Part shown: positions 41,418 to 49,489 of the stretch, in pieces
Numbering within the stretch: the first letter of the stretch is position 1
Layout of the letters: each line of letters starts with the position of its first letter
Source: Desulfolinea sp050305405
GTDB taxonomy: Bacteria > Chloroflexota > Anaerolineae > Anaerolineales > Villigracilaceae
Direction of reading: 5' to 3'
Length of the DNA: 64,000 bases
Assembly (NCBI GenBank): GCA_050305405.1
Contig: JBNLFG010000018.1
Coordinates: 1 to 64,000 of the forward strand
Notes under the pieces: model-generated
The model's database searches: none
The model's input: the letters and a program-made list of their open reading frames with translations, nothing else
What the model was told of the DNA's origin: nothing
Program-made: the position numbers and the translations under genes

Positions 41418-42664
41418 CAAAAAAACTGCACGCGGCGAAAGAAGCAATCCGGCGATCTCAACTTGCCTTGCGCAAGGGAGAGAAGGATGCTGCACGCCGC
41501 TGGGCAGAGAAAGCTGCCAAGCTTGCGCCAGAACTGGAAGAACCTTGGTTATTTCTTGCGGCTGTTTCGCGCCCGCAAGTCAGCATTCATTATTTGGAGC
41601 GGGCGCTTAATATCAACCCGACCAGCGAGCGTGCTCGCAAGGGGATGCTCTGGGCGCGCAAGCAATTGGCCGCGAAACAGGCCGTAAAAAAGCCGCCCCT
41701 TCCTGTTGAAAAGCCCTCTGAGCAAGTAACGCCATCGCAAGAAGCACCGCACTCCGAGCCTGCGGGCGGGATTTTAAACATCCACGCCGTACAGCAGGTT
41801 GAAGAGACAAAACCTGCCCGCGCGCAAAAGCTTGAAGACACAAAACCTGCCTCCGTACAAAAACTTGAAGAAACGAAACCCGCCCCTGCGCAAAGACTTG
41901 AAACGACAAAACCAGTTTCCGCGCAAAAAACTTCGAAAACAACTACGCGTGGCGTTTGGCGGCAGTCGCTGCCTGCTTTGTTGCTGACAGTGCTGCTCGT
42001 TTCACTTGTTTGGGCGCTCTTCCCGCGCATCTCCTCTTTTGCGGCGGGATTTAAGGCTGAACCAACAGCAACGTTGAGTCAGGAACATTGGGGTGCAGCA
42101 GAGATTGACAAACCAACCTATACACCGACAGCGACCCCGACCTTCACGCCTACGCCCACCCCAACCATCACACCTTCGCCGACCGCTACGCTGACGCCGA
42201 CTTTGACGCCCAAACCGACGAAGACGCCTTATCCCACCGCCAAGCCGGAGGAACCTCCTGCACCGGCTTCCAACCCCGTCTCATCGGGCGCGAAATATGT
42301 GCTGGTTGATATTTCTGAACAGCATATGTATGTCTATGAGGGGAATACACTGATCTATAGCTTCGTCGCTTCGACGGGCATGAATAACGCCACTGCGACA
42401 GGTCATTTCAGCGTGCTGAATAAGATACCCAGTGCCTACGGCGCGACATGGGATATCTGGATGCCCTACTGGCTTGGTATCTACTGGGCCGGTTCGCTGC
42501 AAAACGGCATTCACGCCTTGCCGATTATGTCGAATGGCAGCATCTTGTGGGATGGCTATCTGGGCACACCGATTTCATACGGCTGTGTTGTGCTTGGTAC
42601 TTATGAAGCGAAATTACTCTACGATTGGGTCGATGTCGGTACGCCGGTGGATATCCAATGGTAG
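41414..42664 (+). CDS. L,D-transpeptidase (YkuD) with SYGC active site
   Basis: A 416-residue protein. TPR-like N-terminus (about 1-90), a run of four 11-residue repeats (127-170), one TM (about 188-210), a TPT linker (about 232-285), then a YkuD domain: YVLVDISEQHMYVYEGNTLI, HALPIMSNG and GTPISYGCVVL (Cys391). The usual SHGCVN is SYGCVV, so the His before Gly-Cys and the Asn after are replaced. It should crosslink peptidoglycan or attach proteins outside the membrane. TPR and TM imply the N-terminus is cytoplasmic. Confidence 0.88.
   Translation: MTKKLHAAKEAIRRSQLALRKGEKDAARRWAEKAAKLAPELEEPWLFLAAVSRPQVSIHYLERALNINPTSERARKGMLWARKQLAAKQAVKKPPLPVEKPSEQVTPSQEAPHSEPAGGILNIHAVQQVEETKPARAQKLEDTKPASVQKLEETKPAPAQRLETTKPVSAQKTSKTTTRGVWRQSLPALLLTVLLVSLVWALFPRISSFAAGFKAEPTATLSQEHWGAAEIDKPTYTPTATPTFTPTPTPTITPSPTATLTPTLTPKPTKTPYPTAKPEEPPAPASNPVSSGAKYVLVDISEQHMYVYEGNTLIYSFVASTGMNNATATGHFSVLNKIPSAYGATWDIWMPYWLGIYWAGSLQNGIHALPIMSNGSILWDGYLGTPISYGCVVLGTYEAKLLYDWVDVGTPVDIQW
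41792..41923 (+). repeat. four 33-bp tandem repeats in the first L,D-transpeptidase gene
   Basis: Units encode QQVEETKPARA, QKLEDTKPASV, QKLEETKPAPA and QRLETTKPVSA. They are diverged at DNA level. They extend a disordered stretch between the TPR-like part and the TM segment. Confidence 0.85.
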
Positions 42665-43743
42665 AACAGCAGCCAGCACGTCTCGCTTTGCGCGAGGCAG
42701 TCAACGCGCTTAAAAAGAGCGATCAGAAGAAAGCCTATCTTTGGGCAAAACGCGCTGCCCAAGCGGATCCCACGCTTGAAGATGCCTGGTTGATCCTTGC
42801 ACGTGTCTCGAAGCCGGAGATGAGCGTTAAATTCCTTGAGCAGGCGTTAAAAGTCAATCCGCAGAGCGAAAGAGCACGCAAGGGGATGGCTTGGGCGCAG
42901 AAGCGTTTGCGCGCACAACGCACCCCTCAGCAGGAACAGGCCACGCAACCGCCGCTTGTCGCGAAGCCGGTGGCACCGAGCAAGCCTCCAACCAGGAAAA
43001 AGACGAAGTCACCTCTCCTGTGGGTGGGCGGGTTCGCACTCCTGTGTATTGTCGTCGCAGTTATTTGGGCGGCAGGGGCATCCCCCGCACTGGCGCTTTT
43101 TGGCAGCGCATCCACCGCGACACCTGAGGCTACCCAGCAGCATTGGGCGCAGTCAACTCTCGCCAAACCGACCTACACGCCATCCCCAACGCCGACCTTT
43201 ACGCCAACGCCGACGCTCACGCCCACACCGACATTTACAAATACGCCAACGCCCACAAATACATCCACGCCGACGTTGACCTTCACGCCGACGAATACGC
43301 CCAAACCGACAAAGACACCGCTGCCAACCAACACGCCAAAACCGACGCAACCGGCCCCAACGCAAGTTCCGCCGGTGCAAGTGGATAGTGGCGTGCATTG
43401 GATTGAAGTCAACCTGACACAGCAGCGTCTTTACGCCTATTCAGGTGATACCTTAATCAATTCATTCCTTGTTTCAACGGGTACCTGGCAAACGCCTACT
43501 GTGACCGGCAACTATCGTATTTATCTTAAATATGTTTCCACCACCATGTCCGGCCCCGGTTATTATCTGACCAATGTTCCATACACGATGTATTTTTATG
43601 GCAGCTATGGCATTCACGGCACCTATTGGCATAATAACTTCGGCACGCCGATGAGTCATGGTTGTGTGAATATGTATACGCCGGATGCCGCCTGGCTTTT
43701 CGACTTTGCTCCTTTGGGCACAACGGTGTACGTGCATTACTAG
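42658..43743 (+). CDS. L,D-transpeptidase (YkuD), second copy
   Basis: A 361-residue paralogue with the same layout: TPR-like N-terminus (WAKRAAQADPTLEDAWLILA), TM near 122-142, a long TPT linker (about 168-235) and a YkuD domain with IHGTYWHNNFG and MSHGCVNM. Start at 42658 overlaps the first copy by 7 bp. Canonical active site (His, His, Cys). Confidence 0.9.
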   Translation: MVEQQPARLALREAVNALKKSDQKKAYLWAKRAAQADPTLEDAWLILARVSKPEMSVKFLEQALKVNPQSERARKGMAWAQKRLRAQRTPQQEQATQPPLVAKPVAPSKPPTRKKTKSPLLWVGGFALLCIVVAVIWAAGASPALALFGSASTATPEATQQHWAQSTLAKPTYTPSPTPTFTPTPTLTPTPTFTNTPTPTNTSTPTLTFTPTNTPKPTKTPLPTNTPKPTQPAPTQVPPVQVDSGVHWIEVNLTQQRLYAYSGDTLINSFLVSTGTWQTPTVTGNYRIYLKYVSTTMSGPGYYLTNVPYTMYFYGSYGIHGTYWHNNFGTPMSHGCVNMYTPDAAWLFDFAPLGTTVYVHY

Positions 43744-43745
43744 CC

Positions 43746-44786
43746 ATGCCAGCTTTACCGGATTCACTCTCTCGACGCGATTTTCTCAAGCTGACGGGAG
43801 CAGGCCTCTTTAGCTTGTTCTTCCCAAACCTGACGAAAACGCACGCCGCCTCGGGCTTGATACCAGATCAGGAGGGACGGGTTGCCGTTGAGAATATTAA
43901 GGCCTACGCCGCTCCCTCTTTTGATGCCGAAGTTGTTGATAAATATTGGCTGGACATCTTGCTGCCCATCATTGGTGTGGAAGTTAGTAAAGATGTAGAT
44001 GCCTACAACCGCATCTGGTATCAGATTGGTGATGGCGCCTATGTCTACTCTGGTAATATCCAGCCTGTTTTGCGACGTCTGAATAAGCCCGTTTACGATC
44101 ATCCTGAATTGGGCAGTCTCGCCGAGGTCAGCGTCCCCTTTACGGATGCGCGCCGCGAACCTGACGACGATGCCAAAATGGCCTATCGTCTCTACTACGA
44201 AACGACCCATTGGGTGGTCGAGACCGTTGTCAACGAAGAGACCAATAAAGTCTGGTATTTGTTGCGTGATGATAAATGGAACCATGAGAGTTATTACGTC
44301 CTTGCCTCGCATTTGCGGTTGATCCCAGCCGATGAGATTGCGCCTATTTCCCCTGATCTGCCCAGCTATCTCAAACATATTGATGTGCGTCTAAAAGAGC
44401 AGCTTTTCATCGCTTATGAGGATAACCGTCCTGTGTATGCGGCGCGTGCATCCACGGGCGCGCGTAAGATCGGCGGAAAATACTATACGCCAAGTGGCTC
44501 CTATACGACTTTCTACAAACGCCCCAGCCGACACATGGCAACCGATAATCTCGCCAGCAGCGGCTACGATTTGCCCGGTGTTCCCTGGGTTTCCTATATC
44601 ACCAAGGGGGGCATCTCCTTTCATGGGACCTATTGGCATAATGACTTTGGCACGCCACATAGTCATGGTTGTATCAATCTCTCGCCGCAAAGCGCCAAAT
44701 GGCTCTACCGCTGGACCACTCCCATTGTGCCGCCGGAGAAAGAATTTATCCACACTTATACAGGTACACGAGTGGAGATTTTTTGA
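43746..44786 (+). CDS. L,D-transpeptidase with Tat signal
   Basis: A 346-residue protein starting two bases after the previous stop. The N-terminus has a twin-arginine motif (SRRDFLKLTGAGLFSLFF), indicating folded export. One or two SH3-like segments precede the YkuD domain (about 215-346) with FHGTYWHNDFG and HSHGCINL. No TPR or TPT linker. Confidence 0.9.
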   Translation: MPALPDSLSRRDFLKLTGAGLFSLFFPNLTKTHAASGLIPDQEGRVAVENIKAYAAPSFDAEVVDKYWLDILLPIIGVEVSKDVDAYNRIWYQIGDGAYVYSGNIQPVLRRLNKPVYDHPELGSLAEVSVPFTDARREPDDDAKMAYRLYYETTHWVVETVVNEETNKVWYLLRDDKWNHESYYVLASHLRLIPADEIAPISPDLPSYLKHIDVRLKEQLFIAYEDNRPVYAARASTGARKIGGKYYTPSGSYTTFYKRPSRHMATDNLASSGYDLPGVPWVSYITKGGISFHGTYWHNDFGTPHSHGCINLSPQSAKWLYRWTTPIVPPEKEFIHTYTGTRVEIF

Positions 44787-44800
44787 GTAGAATAGATGCG

Positions 44801-44827
44801 GTGGCAGTCATGCAAGCGGACTGTCAC
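44801..44827. repeat. hairpin between the third transpeptidase and small membrane protein genes
   Basis: GTGGCAGTC (44801-44809) pairs with GACTGTCAC (44819-44827) with one G-T pair. No T-run. Confidence 0.45.
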
Positions 44828-44880
44828 TTCTTATGAATTGCACTTGCGCAAGATCGGTTATAAAACAGGAAAAGAAGTTC

Positions 44881-45156
44881 ATGGACGAAGCTGCCCTTAA
44901 TCAAATAAGCATCACCACCATCATCCTTGTCACCATCTCGGTACACCACATCTATTTTGGGAAGGATATTCCCAAATGGTCGTGGTATCTTTCGATCATC
45001 TTCTCGATCATTTCGGGCATGTATGTCGGCTTTGTGATCGCTCGCTTTCCAGGCAATTTCATTCTCGGCAGCCTCTTCGCTTTCACCGTTTTCATTACCA
45101 ATTTCGTTGTTCGCAAAATTAGAAATAGACAAGAAACATTTTCCCTAAAAGAATGA
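44881..45156 (+). CDS. small three-TM membrane protein
   Basis: A 91-residue protein with three hydrophobic segments and a basic C-terminus (RKIRNRQ). WSWYLSIIFSIISGMYVGFV and FILGSLFAFTVFITNF resemble the protein at 62601-62939. Start taken at 44881; an ATG at 44833 would add 16 residues. It overlaps the next transpeptidase by 4 bp. Unknown role; it interrupts a run of four transpeptidase genes. Confidence 0.65.
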   Translation: MDEAALNQISITTIILVTISVHHIYFGKDIPKWSWYLSIIFSIISGMYVGFVIARFPGNFILGSLFAFTVFITNFVVRKIRNRQETFSLKE

Positions 45157-46205
45157 AAAATTTACCATCCACCTTTACTCGTAGAGATTTTCTCAAATTC
45201 AGCGCCGCAGGTTTGCTCGGCTTACTGATGGCAGATCTCGGCCTCGACAAAGTCGAAGCCGGGGCACCCCGCCTCCGACGTCAGGGACGCACCACCTGGA
45301 GCAGCCTGACCATTTACGAAAGCCCCTCGTTCGACTCTGAAGTTCTCAATTTATACGGGCGTGATGTTGTCTTGCCCATCACCGAAGAACTTCGTGTCGA
45401 AGACGAATATCGCTTTCCCTGGAACTCCACCTGGTACCGCATTGGAGATGAAGGTTTTGCTCACTCTGCCTACCTTCAGCCGGTCTACACATCCTACAAT
45501 ATGCCCGTTTTCGACATTCCCGAAAGCGGTGCGCTCGCCGAATTAACAGTGCCTTGGATTTCCGTACGTGAAGGCTGGGGATTTGCCTTCAAGCCCAAAT
45601 TACGCTACTACTACGGTACCACTCACTGGGTCGATCAGATCATTCAGGATGAATACGACGGCTCATACTGGTACCGCATTTGGGATCGACAGGTCAAGAA
45701 GTATTTCTACCTTCCCAGCTATTGTCTCCGCATCATCCCTGAAGAGGAGCTTGCTCCCATTTCTCCGAACGTGGCGCCTGAAGACAAACATATTTTCGTT
45801 GACCTCACCACCCAAACAATGGTCGCCTACGAAGGCGATACACCGGTCATCACCTCGCTGGTAGCCACCGGCTGGGGCGGGACGAAAACTCCAACGGGCA
45901 CCTTCAGTACCTTTCACAAGGCGCCCTCCGTCCACATGACGGACGGTGCGGGTGATGAAGCCAACTACGACCTCCCGGGCGTTCCGTGGGTCTCCTTTTT
46001 TACCGGGAATGGTGATGCCTTCCACGGCGCCTACTGGCATAACGATTTTGGCGATCCGCGCAGCCACGGCTGTATCAACACCCCCGATAATATTGCCAAA
46101 TACATCTATCTATGGACAACGCCCACTGTTCCCTTTGGCGAAGATTATCTTCACTTACCCGGCGAAGGGACACGCGTAGAGATCGTAGGCGAAGGGCGTA
46201 TCTAA
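45153..46205 (+). CDS. L,D-transpeptidase with Tat signal, second copy
   Basis: A 350-residue paralogue of the 43746-44786 product. Tat motif TRRDFLKFSAAGLLGLL at 9-25, SH3-like region (about 45-110 and 125-195), and YkuD domain with FHGAYWHNDFG and RSHGCINTP. Overlaps the small membrane protein gene by ATGA. Confidence 0.9.
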   Translation: MKNLPSTFTRRDFLKFSAAGLLGLLMADLGLDKVEAGAPRLRRQGRTTWSSLTIYESPSFDSEVLNLYGRDVVLPITEELRVEDEYRFPWNSTWYRIGDEGFAHSAYLQPVYTSYNMPVFDIPESGALAELTVPWISVREGWGFAFKPKLRYYYGTTHWVDQIIQDEYDGSYWYRIWDRQVKKYFYLPSYCLRIIPEEELAPISPNVAPEDKHIFVDLTTQTMVAYEGDTPVITSLVATGWGGTKTPTGTFSTFHKAPSVHMTDGAGDEANYDLPGVPWVSFFTGNGDAFHGAYWHNDFGDPRSHGCINTPDNIAKYIYLWTTPTVPFGEDYLHLPGEGTRVEIVGEGRI

Positions 46206-46216
46206 CGGCCTTCGCT

Positions 46217-46275
46217 GTTGCTGCTAAAGCAACACCTGACCTTGCGCATTTTGCAAGTCACGTTGTCAACGTGAC
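46217..46275. repeat. three consecutive hairpins upstream of the GT-C gene
   Basis: GTTGCT/AGCAAC (46217-46233), CTTGC/GCAAG (46241-46257) and GTCACGTTG/CAACGTGAC around one base (46257-46275). The last is a perfect 19-nt palindrome. They fill most of the gap between the transpeptidase operon and the GT-C gene. No T-run. Confidence 0.7.
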
Positions 46276-46301
46276 AGAGATTAGCTTTCCAAAACATCAC
46301 C

Positions 46302-48380
46302 ATGCTAAAACGCCTGCTTGAAACGTTATCCACCAAAAAAGGATTATTCCTGCTTTCCATCCTTTTGGGCGTGAATCTGGCATTTTATTTTTCAGCCTAT
46401 CTTGAAAACAGCCCTGTTTTCATCCCGCTCGGCAGCACGCGGATGCTTGCCTACACCCTCTTCGTCTCAGGTGTAGGGACCTTACTCTATTTTGTTGCGC
46501 TGCTTTGGGCAGAGAAACGTTTTTCAGCATTCTCTGCCGTCAAGCACGTTGGCTTAAGTTTCTTCCTCGGCGCAATTCTCTTCTTCACCAATACCAGCCT
46601 ATGGCTCGAACCGGAATTTTATGTCCGTTCAACTTTGCCGATCAGCTACGAGCTTTTCGTCCCGTGGTACGCCTCGGTTGGGGTGGCGTATTTCACGGGC
46701 GTAGTTTTTTACGCTACGCTGGTTTATTTCCTTTTTGCCTTGCTCCTCTCGCAAAAAGAGCAAATATTAGATACGCTTGAAAGAAACTTAGGGACATCTC
46801 TTTCTCAAAACGCTCCAAGCGAATTTTCAATCCCCGACGTTTGGCAAAAATCAGATTGGTTTCTGATTGCAGGTTTTGTGATGCTTGCCTTTATCTTGCG
46901 CGTCATCAATCTCGAAGCCTTACCCCCTCATCTTGAAGAATATCAACATCTGATTGCTGCCAAGCAATTGCTGGCTGGCGTTCCTGTGGATGAAGTTTAT
47001 CAACGCGGGTTATATCTGGTAACCATGCCTGTCAAGCTTTTCTTCTCGCTTTTCGGTATGCAGATTTGGGCGGCGCGCCTGCCCGGTGTGATCGTGAATA
47101 GCCTCGCGTTGATTCCGCTTTATTGGTTAATGCGGCGTTATAACAAAAAGGTTGCCATCATCAGCGCTTTGCTCTATAGCACCAGCCCGTGGGTGATTGC
47201 TTTATCTCGTACGGTGCGTGAATATGCCTATCATCCGCTGCTTTATTATCTCGTGCTGGCAAGCGCGCTTTATCTGCTTGAAAATATTCCCAGAGGGTTT
47301 TTGCTGGCCGAATGGCGTTCGATCTTCGTGAAAAAGAATGTCTGGGCATTGACGATCCTTGCTTTTTTTGTGGTCTTTGTTGTCTTGATTGATCCTTTTT
47401 CGAGCTTTAAGATTATCGCTTTGTTGTATTTGATCTTTGGGCTTTTCTTTGTTGCGCGGCTGGATTTTCAAGATAAAAACAACAGGTTGATTTTGGCGAT
47501 TGTTACGGGAGCAGGTATCGTTGTTGTTGGTGTTTTTTCTGCTCTCGTGTTGACCAATCCAACCATTTCGGAGATGGTTGGCAATCCCTTTCGGGCGTTG
47601 CGGGTTGCCGATCCGCTTAGGAATTTCAGGAATGGCAATGCCGAGCTGCTCTTCGGGCAATTCTTTTTTCGGCCGCCGACCCAGTGGTATTACGGGCGTC
47701 TCCTGCTATTTCCCTTGCTAAGCCTTTTCTTTTCCATCTGGTGGGCGAGGCGTACGCGTAAGCAAAATCCCATCCCCTGTTTTTTAGTTGTTTTATTTGG
47801 TGTCTCGCTGGCAGCATTTCTCCTGCTGTACACTTATATTTATGCGCCGCGCTTTTTCTTGCATATTCAACTTTGGTATATGCCTCTGTTGGCGATCGGC
47901 GTATTTGGTTGGTATTTGGCCTTGAAAATTGTCATCAAAGATAAGAGAATAAGATATGCGTTCTTTGCTTTGATTTTGGTGGTAACGATCAATGCCCAGC
48001 AGCTCGCTGTCCATTTCAAGAATGATGCGCTGCCGGTGACTTATGCCATCCACATAGGTTTTGATGAGCTTGATAGCTACATGCGCCAGAATGTAAAACC
48101 TGATGATATTTTGCTCGCAAAATTCTATGGCAGGTATGTGAGCTTTTACGATCAACCTGAGTTTGCAAAGATCTATGAAACTTCCTATGATCCTGCTCTG
48201 ATCAAAGAAAATAAGAGCGGCTGGATCGTGGTTGATGAGGTGCGCTATTGGTCTTATCGTAAAGACCTTTTGTTGGAAAACTTCTCCGTCGATCATGTGG
48301 CAATCGAATACGTTGGAGAATTTCACGACCCTACCAGCGGACTAAGCAATTTTGTCTGGCATTGGGATAAAATGCCATAA
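46302..48380 (+). CDS. GT-C family membrane glycosyltransferase (PMT_2-like)
   Basis: A 692-residue protein with about twelve to thirteen TM helices. The PMT_2-like core includes LPPHLEEYQHLIAAKQLL, with an acidic residue in the first loop, and WAARLPGVIVNSLALIPLYW, with ISALLYSTSPWVIALSRTVREYA after it. A soluble C-terminal part has LDSYMRQNVKPDDILLAKF. Such enzymes transfer sugars from polyprenyl phosphates outside the membrane. Acceptor unknown. Confidence 0.82.
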   Translation: MLKRLLETLSTKKGLFLLSILLGVNLAFYFSAYLENSPVFIPLGSTRMLAYTLFVSGVGTLLYFVALLWAEKRFSAFSAVKHVGLSFFLGAILFFTNTSLWLEPEFYVRSTLPISYELFVPWYASVGVAYFTGVVFYATLVYFLFALLLSQKEQILDTLERNLGTSLSQNAPSEFSIPDVWQKSDWFLIAGFVMLAFILRVINLEALPPHLEEYQHLIAAKQLLAGVPVDEVYQRGLYLVTMPVKLFFSLFGMQIWAARLPGVIVNSLALIPLYWLMRRYNKKVAIISALLYSTSPWVIALSRTVREYAYHPLLYYLVLASALYLLENIPRGFLLAEWRSIFVKKNVWALTILAFFVVFVVLIDPFSSFKIIALLYLIFGLFFVARLDFQDKNNRLILAIVTGAGIVVVGVFSALVLTNPTISEMVGNPFRALRVADPLRNFRNGNAELLFGQFFFRPPTQWYYGRLLLFPLLSLFFSIWWARRTRKQNPIPCFLVVLFGVSLAAFLLLYTYIYAPRFFLHIQLWYMPLLAIGVFGWYLALKIVIKDKRIRYAFFALILVVTINAQQLAVHFKNDALPVTYAIHIGFDELDSYMRQNVKPDDILLAKFYGRYVSFYDQPEFAKIYETSYDPALIKENKSGWIVVDEVRYWSYRKDLLLENFSVDHVAIEYVGEFHDPTSGLSNFVWHWDKMP

Positions 48381-48413
48381 AGTAATTCAATTTTTTATAT
48401 GGAGATTCTAATC

Positions 48414-48992
48414 ATGTATTCTGCATTTACGCACAACACCTATCTGCTCAAACGACAAGCTCTTGCCATGACCGGTAAATTCCGCTTCTACGATCCAAGT
48501 GGACAGTTGGTCATGTTCAGTGAACAGAAAATGTTCAAACTGCGCGAAGATATTCGTGTTTACTCTGACGAAACCAAATCGCAGGAAGTCCTTAGTATCA
48601 AAGCCCGCCAGATTGTCGACTTTTCGGCTGCCTATGATGTTGTTGACGCAACCACCAATGAACATATTGGTACGCTGCGCCGCAAAGGCTTGCGTTCCAT
48701 GTTTCGTGATGAGTGGGAAGTCCTTAACCCACAAGGTCAAATTATTGGGCTTCTTTTTGAAGACAGCGTGGCGCTAGCTATGTTGCGTCGTCTCCTCTTG
48801 GGCAGTTTTTTGCCCCAGAACTATGACATCAGCATAGGCGAAAGTCGCGTTGCGGACTTAAAACAGCGTTTCAATCTCTTCCGCTACGAGCTTGATCTCG
48901 ACTTTACGATGGATGCAGGTAATTTACTGGATCGCCGCCTCGGCATTGCGGCCGGTATCTTGCTTGCCGCAGTGGAAGGACGCCAGTCCTAA
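48414..48992 (+). CDS. LURP-one-related / Tubby-C-like protein
   Basis: A 192-residue protein with the beta-barrel rhythm of LURP-one-related proteins: YLLKRQALAMTGKFRFYDPSG, LFSEQK-like MFSEQKMF, IKARQIVDFSAAYDVVDATT and IGTLRRKGLRSMFRDEWEVL. This fold is shared with scramblases and Tubby. Role in bacteria unknown. GGAG lies eight bases before the ATG at 48414. Confidence 0.8.
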   Translation: MYSAFTHNTYLLKRQALAMTGKFRFYDPSGQLVMFSEQKMFKLREDIRVYSDETKSQEVLSIKARQIVDFSAAYDVVDATTNEHIGTLRRKGLRSMFRDEWEVLNPQGQIIGLLFEDSVALAMLRRLLLGSFLPQNYDISIGESRVADLKQRFNLFRYELDLDFTMDAGNLLDRRLGIAAGILLAAVEGRQS

Positions 48993-48993
48993 G

Positions 48994-49413
48994 ATGGCGC
49001 TCGAACCCCTTTTTGCTGGTCTCGTCGTGGATGAGTTTGATCGCCCCGTGACGCACACTTTTGTGGGAAGTGAGCTTTGCTACGTTGTGGACGATGACGG
49101 TTTTAACCGTCACATTCCCGCCGAGCAGATTGACCGCCAGGTGTTGAATATGATGCGTGAGCAGATCGATGGACATGAAGATGTACTTGGTGAGCAAACC
49201 GCCAAAATGCTCGGTCAGGATGATATTTTTTCACGTGCCATGATCCAGAAACAACTCGAAAATATCGATGAGCAATTTGAAACCATCCTCAAGAGCGGCA
49301 TCCCTGCCGAGGGGCGTAGCTATATGGGCATGATGGGTTTCAAGATCGTCGTCAACGTGCATGGAGAAGTCATCCACTTTGAGCAGCCTAGTGGCTTGCC
49401 GGACGAAGAGTGA
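48994..49413 (+). CDS. conserved protein of unknown function
   Basis: A 139-residue soluble acidic protein starting one base after the LURP-one gene stop. It begins with a beta-like LFAGLVVDEFDRPVTHTFVG and continues as a charged helix with EQIDRQVLNMMREQIDGH. No family recognised. It is clearly translationally coupled to the gene before it. Confidence 0.65.
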   Translation: MALEPLFAGLVVDEFDRPVTHTFVGSELCYVVDDDGFNRHIPAEQIDRQVLNMMREQIDGHEDVLGEQTAKMLGQDDIFSRAMIQKQLENIDEQFETILKSGIPAEGRSYMGMMGFKIVVNVHGEVIHFEQPSGLPDEE

Positions 49414-49418
49414 ACTTA

Positions 49419-49456
49419 AGACTTCCGAAGTTTCCAAAACTTCGGAAGTCTTTTTA
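49419..49456 (+). terminator. strong intrinsic terminator
   Basis: AGACTTCCGAAGTTT (49419-49433), loop CCA, AAACTTCGGAAGTCT (49437-49451), then TTTTT. The perfect 15-bp stem resembles other short palindromic repeats of this genome, so it may be a co-opted repeat. Confidence 0.9.
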
Positions 49457-49474
49457 TAGAGCCCCGCTTTGCAG

Positions 49475-49489
49475 TACAATTCCCCTGTG
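49475..49489 (+). promoter_or_regulatory. -10 element six bases before a GTG start
   Basis: TACAAT (49475-49480), six bases, GTG (49487-49489). No Shine-Dalgarno is visible. Same geometry as at 5964-5957 and 36801-36813. Confidence 0.5.

Noticed and set aside
42120..42260. TPT repeats in the transpeptidase genes as a mobile repeat
   Set aside because: They are ordinary low-complexity linkers in exported proteins; units vary and show no DNA boundary.
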